Below the pieces are notes generated by a model that saw only the letters and a program-made list of their open reading frames with translations, had not been told where the DNA came from and searched no databases. Shown piece after piece: positions 1-7,870 of a stretch of DNA of 7,963 nucleotides (within the stretch, counting starts at the first letter, position 1; the number at the start of each line of letters is the position of its first letter). The translations under genes were made by a program, and so were the position numbers. The DNA is from Pseudomonadota bacterium (GTDB lineage: Bacteria > Pseudomonadota > Alphaproteobacteria > Sphingomonadales > Sphingomonadaceae): positions 1 through 7,963 of the forward strand of contig CANJKQ010000027.1 of assembly GCA_947474905.1 (NCBI GenBank), given 5' to 3'.

Positions 1-720
1 CAGCGCACGGGCAATGCAGCCCTTGCGAGTGCCGCGCGGCAGCGACTGACGCTGCTCGGTATGCCGCCGGGGCTCGTCAGCGCGGTGGCGCGCAGCGGAC
101 GCGTGCATGACGTGACAACGCTGACGACGCCTTCGGGCGGCGTGATCGATACGCTCGACGTGCGCCCCGGCATGACGCTGGCGATGGGTCAGCCGCTCGC
201 GCGTGTCGTCGGCCTCGGCACGGTCTGGCTCGATGCCGCGGTGCCAGAGGCACGGATCGGCGATGTGCGCACCGGTGCTGCCGTAACGGCGGAGCTGACC
301 GCATTCCCCGGCGAACATTTCCCCGGCCGTATTCAGGCCATCCTGCCGACCGCGCAGAGCGAGAGCCGGACGATCACCGTCCGCGTCGAACTGCAAAATG
401 TCGGCTTGCGGCTGCGCCCCGGCATGTTCGCGCGCGTGTCGGTGGGGCAAGGCGAGCGCAGCGCGCTGCTGATCCCGACCGAAGCCGTCATCCGCACCGG
501 CAAGCGCACGATCGTGATGCTGGCGGCAGGCGATGGCCGCTATCACCCTGCCGAAGTGCAGCTGGGCCGCGAAAGTGGCGGGCGCACCGAAATCCTGGCC
601 GGGCTCGCCGAGGGCGAGAAGGTCGTCGCCTCGGGCCAGTTCCTGCTCGATTCCGAAGCGAGCCTGACGGGCATTCCGGTCCGCCCGATCGGGACGGCGC
701 CCGCGAGCAACGCTAAGTGA
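1..720 (+). CDS. cusB: CusB-type periplasmic adaptor of a Cu/Ag efflux pump, 5'-truncated
   Basis: Membrane fusion protein linking the inner-membrane pump CusA to an outer-membrane channel; it acts in the periplasm. The frame is open from base 1, so the gene starts upstream of the window. The 239 visible residues are roughly the C-terminal 60% of a ~400-residue CusB. They begin at the end of the helical hairpin ([10 protein letters not shown]), then show the lipoyl/barrel return strand ([17 protein letters not shown]), the beta-barrel ([11 protein letters not shown] ... [11 protein letters not shown]) and the membrane-proximal domain ([12 protein letters not shown] ... [20 protein letters not shown]), a close family match. 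The N-terminal methionines that bind metal in E. coli CusB lie outside the window and cannot be judged. Its stop overlaps the cusA start in a GTGA, so the two are co-translated. Identity as the adaptor is secure; Cu/Ag specificity follows from CusA and CusF next door. Confidence 0.93.
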   Translation, partial: QRTGNAALASAARQRLTLLGMPPGLVSAVARSGRVHDVTTLTTPSGGVIDTLDVRPGMTLAMGQPLARVVGLGTVWLDAAVPEARIGDVRTGAAVTAELTAFPGEHFPGRIQAILPTAQSESRTITVRVELQNVGLRLRPGMFARVSVGQGERSALLIPTEAVIRTGKRTIVMLAAGDGRYHPAEVQLGRESGGRTEILAGLAEGEKVVASGQFLLDSEASLTGIPVRPIGTAPASNAK

Positions 721-3700
721 TCGCCGCCGTCATCCGCTGGTCGATCGCGCAGCGGCTGTTCGTGCTGCTGGCAGCGGCGATGGTGGCGGCGGCGGGCGTC
801 ATCGCGGTCCGCTCGACCGCGATCGACGCGCTGCCCGATCTGTCCGACGTGCAGGTCATCATCCGCACCAACTATCCGGGCCAGGCGCCGCGCATCGTCG
901 AGAATCAGGTCACCTATCCGCTGGCGACGACGATGCTGTCGGTGCCCGGCGCGCGCGTCGTGCGGGGCTATTCGTTCGTCGGCTACAGCCTCGTCTATGT
1001 GCTGTTCGAGGACAATACCGACCTTTATTGGGCGCGCAGCCGCGTGCTCGAATATCTGAGCCAGGTGCAAGGGCAGTTGCCCGCAGGAGCGAAGACCGAG
1101 CTCGGGCCGGATGCGACCGGGGTCGGCTGGATCTATGAATATGCGTTGGTCGACCGCAGCGGCCGCAACGACCTGGCGCAGCTGCGCAGCCTGCAGGACT
1201 GGTTCCTGCGCTATGAGCTGAAAACGATCCCCGGCGTCAGCGAAGTGGCCGCGGTTGGCGGGATGGTCCGGCAATATCAGGTCGTGCTCGATCCCGACAA
1301 GCTGATCGCTTACGGCATCTCGCACGAGGCGGTGATCGACGCGATCAAACGCGGCAATCAGGAAGCCGGGGGCTCGGTCATCGAGCAGGCCGAGACCGAA
1401 TATATCGTCCGCGCAAGCGGCTATCTCGCTAATCTCGACGACTTCCGCGCGCTGCCGATCAAAACGACCGCGGGCGGCGTGCCGGTGACGCTCGCCGATG
1501 TCGCGACGGTGCAGGTGGGGCCGGACATGCGGCGCGGGGTCGCCGAACTGAACGGCGAAGGTGAGGTCGCAGGGGGCATCATCGTGCTTCGCTCGGGCGC
1601 CAATGCGCGCGCCGCGATCAGCGCAGTCAAGGCCAAGCTCGAAACCTTGAAAGCCAGCTTGCCGCCAGGCGTCGAGATCGTGCCGACCTATGACCGCTCG
1701 GCGCTGATCGGGCGTTCGGTCGACAACCTTACGAGCAAGTTGATCGAGGAATTCATTGTCGTCGCGATCGTCTGCGCGCTGTTCCTATGGCACGTCCGAT
1801 CGGCGCTGGTCGCGGTGGTGACGCTGCCGCTCGGCATTGTCGCCGCGTTCATCGTCATGCGCACCCAGGGCATCAACGCCAACATCATGTCGCTGGGCGG
1901 GATTGCGATCGCAATCGGCGCGATGGTCGATGCGGCTGTGGTGATGATCGAGAATGCGCACAAGCATCTGGAGCATTGGACGCGGGACAATCCCGATGCC
2001 GAGCTGAAGGGTGCAGCGCGCTGGACGGTGATCGCCGAGGCGGCGGCGGAAGTTGGCCCCGCGCTATTCCTCAGCCTGATGATCATCGCGCTGTCGTTCA
2101 TTCCCGTGTTCGCGCTGCAGGGGCAGGAAGGGCGGCTGTTCGCACCGCTCGCCTTCACCAAGACCTATGCGATGGCCGCCGCCGCGATCCTGTCGGTGAC
2201 CTTGGTGCCGGTGCTGATGGGATATCTGATCCGGGGCCGCATCCCGGCGGAAAGCGCGAACCCGATCAACCGGGTGCAGACCGCGATCTATCGCCCGGCG
2301 CTTGATTGGGTCCTCGTCCACCCCAAGCGGACGCTGGTGATTGCCGGACTCGTCTTTGCGACCAGCCTGTTCCCGCTGTCGCAATTAGGCGGCGAGTTCA
2401 TGCCGCAGATCGACGAGGGCGACCTGCTCTACATGCCCTCCGCGCTGCCTGGCATTTCGACCGCCAAGGCCGCACAATTGCTCCAGCAGACCGACCGGCT
2501 GATCAAGACGGTGCCAGAGGTCGACAGTGTGTTCGGCAAGGCCGGTCGCGCCGAGACCGCGACCGACCCCGCGCCTATGGAAATGTTCGAAACCACGATC
2601 CGCTTCAAGCCGCGCGACCAGTGGCGCGCAGGGATGACGCCCGACAAGCTGGTCGATGCGCTTGATCATGCGGTGAAAGCCCCCGGCCTCGCCAATTTCT
2701 GGATACCGCCGATCCGCAACCGGATCGACATGCTGGCAACCGGCATCAAGAGCGCGATTGGTATCAAGGTTGCGGGCGCTGACATCTCCCAGATCGACAC
2801 TACCGCCAAGCGGATCGAAACGGTGGCGAAGACGGTGCCCGATGTCAGTTCAGTGCTGGCGGAGCGGCTGACCGGCGGGCGCTATATCGATGTCGATATC
2901 GACCGGTTCGCCGCTGCCCGATTCGGGATGAACATCGCCGATGTTCAATCGGTCGTCTCCAGCGCGATCGGCGGCGAGACGGTCGGCCAAACGGTCGAGG
3001 GGCTGGCGCGTTATCCGATCAGCGTGCGCTACCCACGCGAGCTGCGCGACAGTGTGGACGCGCTGCGCAACCTGCGCTTCCTGACCCCCGGCGGCCAGCA
3101 GGTGACGTTGGGCACCGTCGCCAAGATCAGCACCAGCGAAGGCCCACCGATGCTGCGCAGTGAGAATGGCCGGCCGGTAACGTGGATTTATGTCGATGCG
3201 CGCGGGCGCGACCTGACGTCGATTGTTGCGGATCTGCAGCGGGTGATTGACCGCGAGGTCAAGCTGCCGCCGGGGATCAGCGTGAGCTTCACCGGGCAAT
3301 TCGAATATCTCGCACGCGCGCGGGAGCGTTTAACGGTGGTCGTGCCCGCGACGCTACTGATCATCTTCGTATTGCTATACGTCACGTTCGGGCGGTTCGA
3401 CGAGGCGCTGCTGGTGATGGCGACGCTGCCGTTTGCACTCACCGGCGGGTTCTGGCTGCTCTGGCTGCTCGGCTATAATCAGTCGGTCGCAACCGCCGTT
3501 GGGTTCATCGCGCTGGCGGGTGTCGCGGCGGAGTTCGGGGTGGTGATGCTCATCTACCTCAAGCACGCGCTTGCTGAGCGCGGCTTCGATCCCGCTCCCG
3601 CCGATGTCGAGGCGGCGGTGCGCGAAGGCGCGCTGCTGCGCGTGCGGCCCAAGGCAATGACCGTGGCGGTGATCCTGGCGGGGTTGTTCCCCGTCCTGAT

Positions 3701-3866
3701 TGGCACCGGCACGGGCTCGGAAGTTACCAGCCGCATTGCCGCGCCGATGATCGGCGGCATGCTTACCGCGCCGCTGTTGTCGATGCTGGTCATCCCGGCG
3801 GGATATCTACTGATGCGGCGACGCCGCACACCATCCACGCAGATCGATGAAGGAGTTGCACCATGA
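717..3866 (+). CDS. cusA: CusA, Cu(I)/Ag(I) RND efflux pump
   Basis: Proton-driven heavy-metal RND transporter of the inner membrane, exporting Cu(I)/Ag(I) with CusB and an outer-membrane channel. Its 1049 residues match the family length (E. coli CusA 1047). Layout is typical: TM1 ~12-31, large periplasmic loop, TM2-6 ~343-504, TM7 ~533-555, second periplasmic loop, TM8-12 ~872-1033. TM4 carries [19 protein letters not shown], the copper/silver version of the RND signature, with the proton-relay Asp405. Met573, Met623 and Met672 sit at the same numbers as the E. coli three-methionine site. Glu939 and Lys979 (RPKAMT) match the remaining charged relay residues. Relay methionines 271, 391, 403, 410, 486 and 501 are present, but the positions matching E. 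coli Met755 and Met1009 are threonine here (Thr755, Thr1004). The start is a GTG overlapping the cusB stop with no clear Shine-Dalgarno, so translation is probably coupled. The stop overlaps cusF in an ATGA. Confidence 0.97.
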   Translation: MIAAVIRWSIAQRLFVLLAAAMVAAAGVIAVRSTAIDALPDLSDVQVIIRTNYPGQAPRIVENQVTYPLATTMLSVPGARVVRGYSFVGYSLVYVLFEDNTDLYWARSRVLEYLSQVQGQLPAGAKTELGPDATGVGWIYEYALVDRSGRNDLAQLRSLQDWFLRYELKTIPGVSEVAAVGGMVRQYQVVLDPDKLIAYGISHEAVIDAIKRGNQEAGGSVIEQAETEYIVRASGYLANLDDFRALPIKTTAGGVPVTLADVATVQVGPDMRRGVAELNGEGEVAGGIIVLRSGANARAAISAVKAKLETLKASLPPGVEIVPTYDRSALIGRSVDNLTSKLIEEFIVVAIVCALFLWHVRSALVAVVTLPLGIVAAFIVMRTQGINANIMSLGGIAIAIGAMVDAAVVMIENAHKHLEHWTRDNPDAELKGAARWTVIAEAAAEVGPALFLSLMIIALSFIPVFALQGQEGRLFAPLAFTKTYAMAAAAILSVTLVPVLMGYLIRGRIPAESANPINRVQTAIYRPALDWVLVHPKRTLVIAGLVFATSLFPLSQLGGEFMPQIDEGDLLYMPSALPGISTAKAAQLLQQTDRLIKTVPEVDSVFGKAGRAETATDPAPMEMFETTIRFKPRDQWRAGMTPDKLVDALDHAVKAPGLANFWIPPIRNRIDMLATGIKSAIGIKVAGADISQIDTTAKRIETVAKTVPDVSSVLAERLTGGRYIDVDIDRFAAARFGMNIADVQSVVSSAIGGETVGQTVEGLARYPISVRYPRELRDSVDALRNLRFLTPGGQQVTLGTVAKISTSEGPPMLRSENGRPVTWIYVDARGRDLTSIVADLQRVIDREVKLPPGISVSFTGQFEYLARARERLTVVVPATLLIIFVLLYVTFGRFDEALLVMATLPFALTGGFWLLWLLGYNQSVATAVGFIALAGVAAEFGVVMLIYLKHALAERGFDPAPADVEAAVREGALLRVRPKAMTVAVILAGLFPVLIGTGTGSEVTSRIAAPMIGGMLTAPLLSMLVIPAGYLLMRRRRTPSTQIDEGVAP
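3850..3855 (+). promoter_or_regulatory. Ribosome binding site of the cusF-like gene
   Basis: A full AAGGAG lies inside the last codons of cusA, seven bases before the ATG at 3863. It fixes the start of the lipoprotein gene. It contrasts with the cusB/cusA junction, which has no such motif, and suggests that cusF is translated more efficiently than the pump subunit. Confidence 0.8.
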
Positions 3867-4201
3867 AGAAGGTCGTCATTTTCGGGCTCGCATTGCTGGT
3901 CGCCGCCTGCACCAATCCTGCGCCGACGACGCAGGCTAACGGCAATGCCGCGACGGGCGCTACCGCTCTATCCGAACCCAAGTCCGCATCGGGGGAGGGA
4001 TCGATTACCGCCATCGACCCCGGCACCGGCAAGATCAGCCTCGCACATGGACCCGTGGCGGAACTCAGCTGGCCAGCAATGACGATGGGTTTTACGGCCA
4101 AGGACGGTCAGCTTGGCGGCCTGAAGGTTGGAGACAAGGTCAAGTTCACGTTCCGCTGGGACGGCAAGACTGCCGAAATCGAGTCGATCGACAAACTCTA
4201 G
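3863..4201 (+). CDS. cusF: CusF-like Cu(I)/Ag(I)-binding periplasmic lipoprotein
   Basis: Periplasmic metallochaperone that delivers Cu(I)/Ag(I) to the Cus pump. The 112-residue precursor begins with a lysine-bearing hydrophobic leader and a lipobox (VAAC, Cys16), so the mature protein should be lipid-anchored. A polar, Ala/Thr-rich linker (~17-44) leads into a small beta-barrel of the CusF family (~45-112). The metal site is complete: His62, Trp70, Met73 and Met75 have exactly the spacing of E. coli CusF His36, Trp44, Met47 and Met49. E. coli CusF is a soluble periplasmic protein, so the anchor is a difference. Residue +2 after the cysteine is Thr rather than Asp, which by the usual Lol rule favours the outer membrane. 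The gene overlaps cusA by ATGA and has its own strong ribosome binding site. Function is well supported; the lipid anchor is predicted from sequence only. Confidence 0.93.
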   Translation: MKKVVIFGLALLVAACTNPAPTTQANGNAATGATALSEPKSASGEGSITAIDPGTGKISLAHGPVAELSWPAMTMGFTAKDGQLGGLKVGDKVKFTFRWDGKTAEIESIDKL

Positions 4202-4303
4202 CGGTTGTGTGTGATGCCTTAGCGCTGCAATCAGCCTGATTGGCGAACGGTCGATCGCCGTCGCTGGAGCAGCGAATTCGTATCGCAGAGAGGGAAATCA
4301 CAA
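4202..4303 (+). other. Intergenic gap between cusF and the NTF2-like gene
   Basis: These 102 nt contain no convincing gene. They hold a perfect inverted repeat (4228-4242), a second weaker dyad ACGG-N7-CCGT (4247-4261), and near the end the purine-rich ribosome binding region of the next gene (about 4288-4295, GAGAGGGA). I could not pick out a confident -35/-10 pair, so whether the next gene has its own promoter is open. Confidence 0.6.
4228..4242. repeat. Perfect 15-base inverted repeat, possible operator or RNA hairpin
   Basis: CAATCAG and CTGATTG form exact 7-base arms around a single C. A one-base gap is too tight for a full RNA stem, though a shorter stem with a 3-5 base loop could form. 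No T-run follows, so it is not a standard terminator. A binding site for a dimeric regulator is possible but unproven. Confidence 0.45.
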
Positions 4304-4789
4304 ATGCGTTCATGTCTGACAGCGTTCTGCCTGTCGATCTCGCTGCCGCTGCTGGCAATTCCCGGACAAGCCCATGGACCCGCCAAGAAGGGAGGAGTCA
4401 GCGCAACACTGCCCGAGGCGGCGCGCGCGGCGGCCGCAGTGGTCGATGCCTTTCACCGGTCGCTGCGGGAGGGAGAACTTGACGCGACCGCCGCGTTGCT
4501 GGCGAACGACGCGCTGATCTACGAAAGTGGCGGGGTCGAGCGTAACAAGGCCGAATATGCGGCGCATCATCTTCCCGCCGACGCGGCGTTCTCGCGTGCA
4601 ACGATCCGGACGGTAACGGCGCAATCGGGCGATGCCGATGCGACGATGGCATGGATCGCGACGCAATCGCGGACGACGGGCAGTTACAAGGGGCGGACAA
4701 TCGACAGCGCGTCGACCGAGACGATGATCCTGCGTCGCAACACCGGGAACTGGAAGATCGTGCACATCCACTGGTCGTCAGGGAAATAG
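4304..4789 (+). CDS. Exported NTF2-like (SnoaL/DUF4440-type) protein of a copper operon
   Basis: Role unknown. The 161-residue product starts with a Sec-type signal peptide (MRSCLTAFCLSISLPLLAIP) with a good cleavage site GQA|H, leaving His24 as the mature N-terminus. The rest looks like one NTF2/SnoaL-like cone domain: a helical start (ARAAAAVVDAFHRSLREGELD), a pocket segment with tandem histidines (AEYAAHHLPADAAF, His88/His89), and the C-terminal strand WKIVHIHWSSG (His154, His156) typical of SnoaL/DUF4440 proteins. The fold serves both enzymes and ligand-binding proteins and does not itself define a reaction. A purine-rich ribosome binding region (GAGAGGGA) lies about eight bases before the ATG. 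Position after cusF and the same strand suggest it belongs to the copper operon, though the 102-nt gap allows a separate promoter. The fold call is fairly confident; a copper role is inference from context. Confidence 0.8.
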   Translation: MRSCLTAFCLSISLPLLAIPGQAHGPAKKGGVSATLPEAARAAAAVVDAFHRSLREGELDATAALLANDALIYESGGVERNKAEYAAHHLPADAAFSRATIRTVTAQSGDADATMAWIATQSRTTGSYKGRTIDSASTETMILRRNTGNWKIVHIHWSSGK

Positions 4790-4821
4790 CGCCTCGGCTA
4801 TCGGACCGGGGCACCGCCGAT
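4786..4821. terminator. Hairpin-forming sequence between convergent genes, weak terminator candidate
   Basis: Two dyads lie end to end. ATAGC (4786-4790) and GCTAT (4797-4801) form a 5-bp stem containing the stop codons of both converging genes. On the - strand it is followed by only a short T stretch (TATTTCCC). ATCGG-ac-CGG (4800-4809) pairs with CCG-CCGAT (4814-4821) around a GGCA loop, giving an 8-bp GC-rich stem with a 2-base bulge inside the cueR end. Neither has a proper T-run on the + strand, so intrinsic termination is uncertain. Confidence 0.3.
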
Positions 4822-5199
4822 GAGATTGTCGATGATCGGGCAATCGGGGCGATCGTCACCGTGGCAACGCGTGGCAAGATCGAGCAGCGCGCGACGCATC
4901 GCCTCGAGCGCAGCGGCCTTGCGCCCGAGTTCGTCGGCTCGCATGGTTGCGAGCCGTTTGACGTCGCCGCTCGATCGTGCGGCATCGGTCCACAGTTCCA
5001 GCAATGTTCTGATCTCCTCGATCGGGAAGCCAAGGTCGCGCGCATTGGCGATGAAGCGCAAGCGGTGGACGTCGGCATCGGCATAATCGCGGTAGCCGCT
5101 GTCGCGGCGCGGCGCCGACGGGATCAGGCCGATCGTCTCGTAATGGCGGATCATCCGCTGCGAGACGCCGCTCGCGTCGGAGGCAGGCCCGATCTTCAC
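4798..5199 (-). CDS. cueR: CueR-type Cu(I)/Ag(I)-responsive MerR regulator
   Basis: Cytoplasmic sensor and activator that twists a promoter with an over-long spacer so RNA polymerase can fire when Cu(I) or Ag(I) binds. The 133 residues start with the MerR winged helix-turn-helix ([19 protein letters not shown], then [10 protein letters not shown]), followed by the long dimer helix and the metal loop. Cys112 and Cys120 ([11 protein letters not shown]) and Ser77 (RSSGDVK) fall at the E. coli CueR numbers. Ser77 separates the Cu(I)/Ag(I) group from zinc sensors, which have Cys there. The C-terminus ends GGAPVR and lacks the CCHH tail of E. coli CueR. The GTG start overlaps the copA stop (GTGA) with no recognisable Shine-Dalgarno, so translation should depend on copA ribosomes. 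The start is supported because family members begin right at this M-x-I-G motif. The likely target is the promoter upstream of copA; control of the cus operon cannot be tested here. Confidence 0.95.
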   Translation of the reverse strand: MKIGPASDASGVSQRMIRHYETIGLIPSAPRRDSGYRDYADADVHRLRFIANARDLGFPIEEIRTLLELWTDAARSSGDVKRLATMRADELGRKAAALEAMRRALLDLATRCHGDDRPDCPIIDNLIGGAPVR

Positions 5200-7661
5200 A
5201 GTTTCGTCGCATTCAGCCGCAGTGCATTGGTGACGACGGTGAAGCTCGATAGCGCCATGGCTGCTCCCGCGATCATCGGCGACAGCAGGATGCCCGTCAC
5301 CGGATACAGCACCCCCGCCGCCACCGGCACGCCGATGCCATTGAACAGGAACGAGAAGAACAGGTTCTGGCGGATGTTGCGCATCGTCGCCTTCGCCAGA
5401 CGACGCGCGCGGACCATCGCGGCGAGATCACCTTTGGTTAGCGTCATCCCTGCGCTTTCGATCGCGACATCGGTGCCGGTGCCCATCGCCACGCCGACAT
5501 CGGCTGCAGCGAGCGCGGGCGCGTCGTTGATGCCGTCCCCCGCCATCGCCACCTTCGCGCCTTTTGCCTTAAGCTCGCCAACGATCCGAGCCTTGTCCTC
5601 GGGCTTCAGGCCGGCGTGAACCTCGTCGATGCCGCCGATAGCCGTGGCAACGGCATCGGCCGTTCCTCGCGCATCGCCGGTGAGCATCACGATCCGGAGC
5701 CCTTCCTGGCGCAGCGCGGCGATGGCGTCGCGCGCCGACACCTTGATCGGATCGGCGACTGCCAGCAGCCCTGCGAGCTGGCCATCGATGGCCACGAACA
5801 TCACACCGGCACCTTCGGCGCGGTGTCGGTCGGCAATCTGGAGCAGCGATGCGACATCGGCACCGACGCGCTCCATCTGGGCTGCGTTGCCGACGGCTAT
5901 GTCGCGATCATCCACCTTGCCACTGACGCCGAGACCGGTCTGCGAATCAAAGCCATCGACCGACACCACCTTCAGTTCGTCGTCGCGCGCGCCAGCGACA
6001 ACAGCCTGGGCGAGCGGGTGCTCGGACCGCGCTTCGACCGCCGCTGCCGCTGCGAGCACGTCGGCCCGTTCGAAGCCATTTGTCGTCTCGACGGCCATCA
6101 GTGCCGGGCGTCCCTCGGTCAGCGTCCCGGTCTTGTCGATCACCAGCGTATCGACAGCAGCCATCATTTGCAGCGCTTCGGCGTCCTTGACCAACACCCC
6201 CGCGACCGCGCCGCGCCCGGTGCCGACCATGATCGACATCGGCGTCGCCAGCCCGAGCGCGCACGGGCAGGCAATGATCAGCACCGCGATGGCATTAAGC
6301 AGCGCGTGGCCGAACCTGGGTTCGGGGCCTACCAGAGTCCAGACGATGAACGTCACGATCGCGATGGCGACGACGAGCGGGACGAACCAGCCCGACACGC
6401 GGTCCGCCACTGCCTGGATCGGCGCGCGGCTTCGCTGCGCCTCGGCCACCATCTTAACGATCCGCGCGAGGACCGTGTCCGATCCGACCGCGCGCGCCTC
6501 GATCACCAGCGCGCCGGTGCCGTTCACGGTCCCGCCGGTCACGCTCGCGCCGCCTTCCTTCAGCACCGGCGCGGGTTCGCCGGTCAACATCGCCTCGTCA
6601 ACCGAGGATCGCCCTTCTACCACCACGCCATCGACCGGCACCGCTTCGCCCGGCCGCACCCGAAGATGGTTGCCCGCGACCACGTCGGCCAATGCAACCT
6701 CTTCTTCCTCGCCGTCTGCGCCAATACGTCGGGCGGTCTTCGGCGCGAGGTTTAGCAATGCGCGGATGGCGCGGCCTGTCGCGGCGCGGGCGCGCAGTTC
6801 GAGCACCTGGCCGAGCAGCACCAGTGTCACGACGACACCCGCCGCCTCGTAATAGATCGGCACCATGCCGTGCATCTGGAATGATAGCGGGAACAGCCCG
6901 GGCGCAACGGTCGCGACCACGCTGTAGGCGAACGCCGCGCCGACGCCGATCGAGACCAGGGTGAACATGTTGAGGTGGCGGGTAACGATCGAGGTCCAGC
7001 CGCGCTGGAAGAACGGCCAGCCGGCCCACAGCACGATCGGCGCGGTCAGCGCTAGCTGCAGCCAAGGATTTATCGCGGGCGGTACGAACTGGACCCCGAG
7101 CATCTCAGAGACCATCGAGATCGCCAGCAGCGGCATGGTGAGCACGCCCGCCACCCACAGTCGCCGCGTGAAATCGACCAGCTCGGGGTTGGGCGCATCG
7201 TCAAGCGAAGGTTCTTCAGGTTCGAGCCCCATGCCGCAGATCGGGCAGGTTCCCGGCCCTTCGCGGCGAATCTCCGGGTGCATCGGGCAGGTCCACATTG
7301 CCCCCGGCGTCGCCATCGGCTCCGGTTTCGGCTTGTCACCGACATAGCCATCAGGGTTGACGACGAACTTGGTCCGACACCCAGCGCTGCAAAAATGGTA
7401 GGTTTGGCCGGCGTGCTCGGCATGGTGCGCCGTTATTGCCGGATCGACCGTCATCCCGCACACCGGGTCCGTCACCTTTGCGACGTCGTGAGCCCCCTTG
7501 TTCGCAGAGCAGCAACCGCCCGTCGTGGCGGGCGGTTCGGCAGCTTCCAACGTATCAGACGCGCCCGAACAGCAGGCCGGCGGCACAGCGGCCTGTTCGG
7601 CCGCAGGCTTTGCCGGACAGCCGCAGCCCCCGGCGTGAGAATCGGAATGAGGGTCGTTCAT
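5196..7661 (-). CDS. copA: Cu(I)/Ag(I)-exporting P1B-type ATPase with YHS and HMBD N-terminal modules
   Basis: ATP-driven export of Cu(I)/Ag(I) from cytoplasm to periplasm. The 821 residues contain an N-terminal tail with Cys pairs (13/15, 30/31, 50/51), a YHS domain (~63-107; Cys68, Cys91, Cys95), and a heavy-metal-binding domain (~123-148; [14 protein letters not shown]). TM-A/B lie at ~166-220 and TM1-2 at ~232-288. The actuator domain has TGE (360-362) and TM4 has the CPC ion site (465-467). The phosphorylation motif DKTGT has Asp509; SEHPL (546-550), TGD (661-663) and GDGIND (708-713) follow, and the last two TM helices run ~765-812. No classical HMA domain with GMTCxxC is present. MALSS (802-806) matches the CopA MxxSS motif, but the YN motif is FN (773-774). 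These features favour Cu/Ag over Zn/Cd, and cueR behind it agrees; a SilP-like silver preference is possible. The ATG is supported by AAGGAG nine bases upstream. Confidence 0.95.
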   Translation of the reverse strand: MNDPHSDSHAGGCGCPAKPAAEQAAVPPACCSGASDTLEAAEPPATTGGCCSANKGAHDVAKVTDPVCGMTVDPAITAHHAEHAGQTYHFCSAGCRTKFVVNPDGYVGDKPKPEPMATPGAMWTCPMHPEIRREGPGTCPICGMGLEPEEPSLDDAPNPELVDFTRRLWVAGVLTMPLLAISMVSEMLGVQFVPPAINPWLQLALTAPIVLWAGWPFFQRGWTSIVTRHLNMFTLVSIGVGAAFAYSVVATVAPGLFPLSFQMHGMVPIYYEAAGVVVTLVLLGQVLELRARAATGRAIRALLNLAPKTARRIGADGEEEEVALADVVAGNHLRVRPGEAVPVDGVVVEGRSSVDEAMLTGEPAPVLKEGGASVTGGTVNGTGALVIEARAVGSDTVLARIVKMVAEAQRSRAPIQAVADRVSGWFVPLVVAIAIVTFIVWTLVGPEPRFGHALLNAIAVLIIACPCALGLATPMSIMVGTGRGAVAGVLVKDAEALQMMAAVDTLVIDKTGTLTEGRPALMAVETTNGFERADVLAAAAAVEARSEHPLAQAVVAGARDDELKVVSVDGFDSQTGLGVSGKVDDRDIAVGNAAQMERVGADVASLLQIADRHRAEGAGVMFVAIDGQLAGLLAVADPIKVSARDAIAALRQEGLRIVMLTGDARGTADAVATAIGGIDEVHAGLKPEDKARIVGELKAKGAKVAMAGDGINDAPALAAADVGVAMGTGTDVAIESAGMTLTKGDLAAMVRARRLAKATMRNIRQNLFFSFLFNGIGVPVAAGVLYPVTGILLSPMIAGAAMALSSFTVVTNALRLNATKL

Positions 7662-7670
7662 AGCTTAAGA

Positions 7671-7676
7671 CTCCTT
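7671..7676 (-). promoter_or_regulatory. Ribosome binding site of copA
   Basis: The - strand reads AAGGAG here, nine bases before the ATG at 7661, and supports that start for the ATPase. Confidence 0.8.
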
Positions 7677-7687
7677 CGACCCGAGAG

Positions 7688-7718
7688 CATGTAAGGTCTG
7701 ACACCATGTTAGGGTCAA
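7688..7718 (-). promoter_or_regulatory. Putative CueR-controlled promoter of copA-cueR
   Basis: Read on the - strand, TTGACC (7718-7713) is a good -35. It is followed by a 19-base spacer (CTAACATGGTGTCAGACCT) and a -10-like TACATG (7693-7688), as in MerR-family promoters and the E. coli copA promoter, which also starts TTGACC. The spacer has an imperfect dyad CTAAC-N5-GTCAG centred at the same distance from the -35 as the E. coli CueR site. The outer arms do not match well and the -10 is weak, which is common in activated promoters of this type. A start about seven bases beyond the -10 would give a leader of roughly 20 nt before the ATG. Confidence 0.6.
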
Positions 7719-7870
7719 GGCCCAATCGGCACGCGGGCCATGTATCTGATATACGCGGGGCGGGGTAATTGCCCTCATATCGACAATTGACTCGTCATGC
7801 TCGACGCAACGCGACCGGCAGCTTAGGTCTGTCGTTCAACTCGCCACAGCGGGCCGAGTACAAACGGGGA
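7719..7870. other. Intergenic stretch upstream of the copA promoter
   Basis: No convincing gene. It is locally less GC-rich than the flanking genes (for example 7741-7754 and 7777-7800). It holds a short dyad GTAT-N5-ATAC (7742-7754) and an imperfect GC-rich dyad CTCG...CGAG (7840-7858) that could be a weak 3' hairpin for the gene to its right, although no T-run follows. A + strand frame is open from 7769 to the window end but has poor codon bias. Confidence 0.45.

Noticed and set aside
543..3838. Several - strand and alternate-frame open frames across cusB and cusA
   Set aside because: All lie within verified RND-system genes, show no domains, and reflect high GC with few stop codons.
4304..4345. 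Lipoprotein signal in the NTF2-like protein (Cys4 or Cys9)
   Set aside because: Neither cysteine has a lipobox (Phe precedes Cys9; Cys4 is too early), while a signal peptidase I site follows at GQA|H.
4240..4482. Small + strand frame overlapping the start of the NTF2-like gene
   Set aside because: It overlaps in another frame, has no signal peptide or domain, and the 4304 frame has both a ribosome binding region and a family match.
4651..6852. Long open frames on the + strand (4651-5619, 5616-6755, 5629-6852)
   Set aside because: They run antisense to cueR and copA, which have complete motif sets. Their products are Arg/Ala/Ser/Thr-rich with no recognisable domain, as expected from GC-rich antisense shadows.
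5196..7661. Zinc/cadmium (ZntA-like) assignment of the ATPase
   Set aside because: The MxxSS motif in the last TM helix and the coupled CueR with Ser77 and the Cys112/Cys120 loop fit Cu(I)/Ag(I). ZntA-type membrane signatures are not seen.
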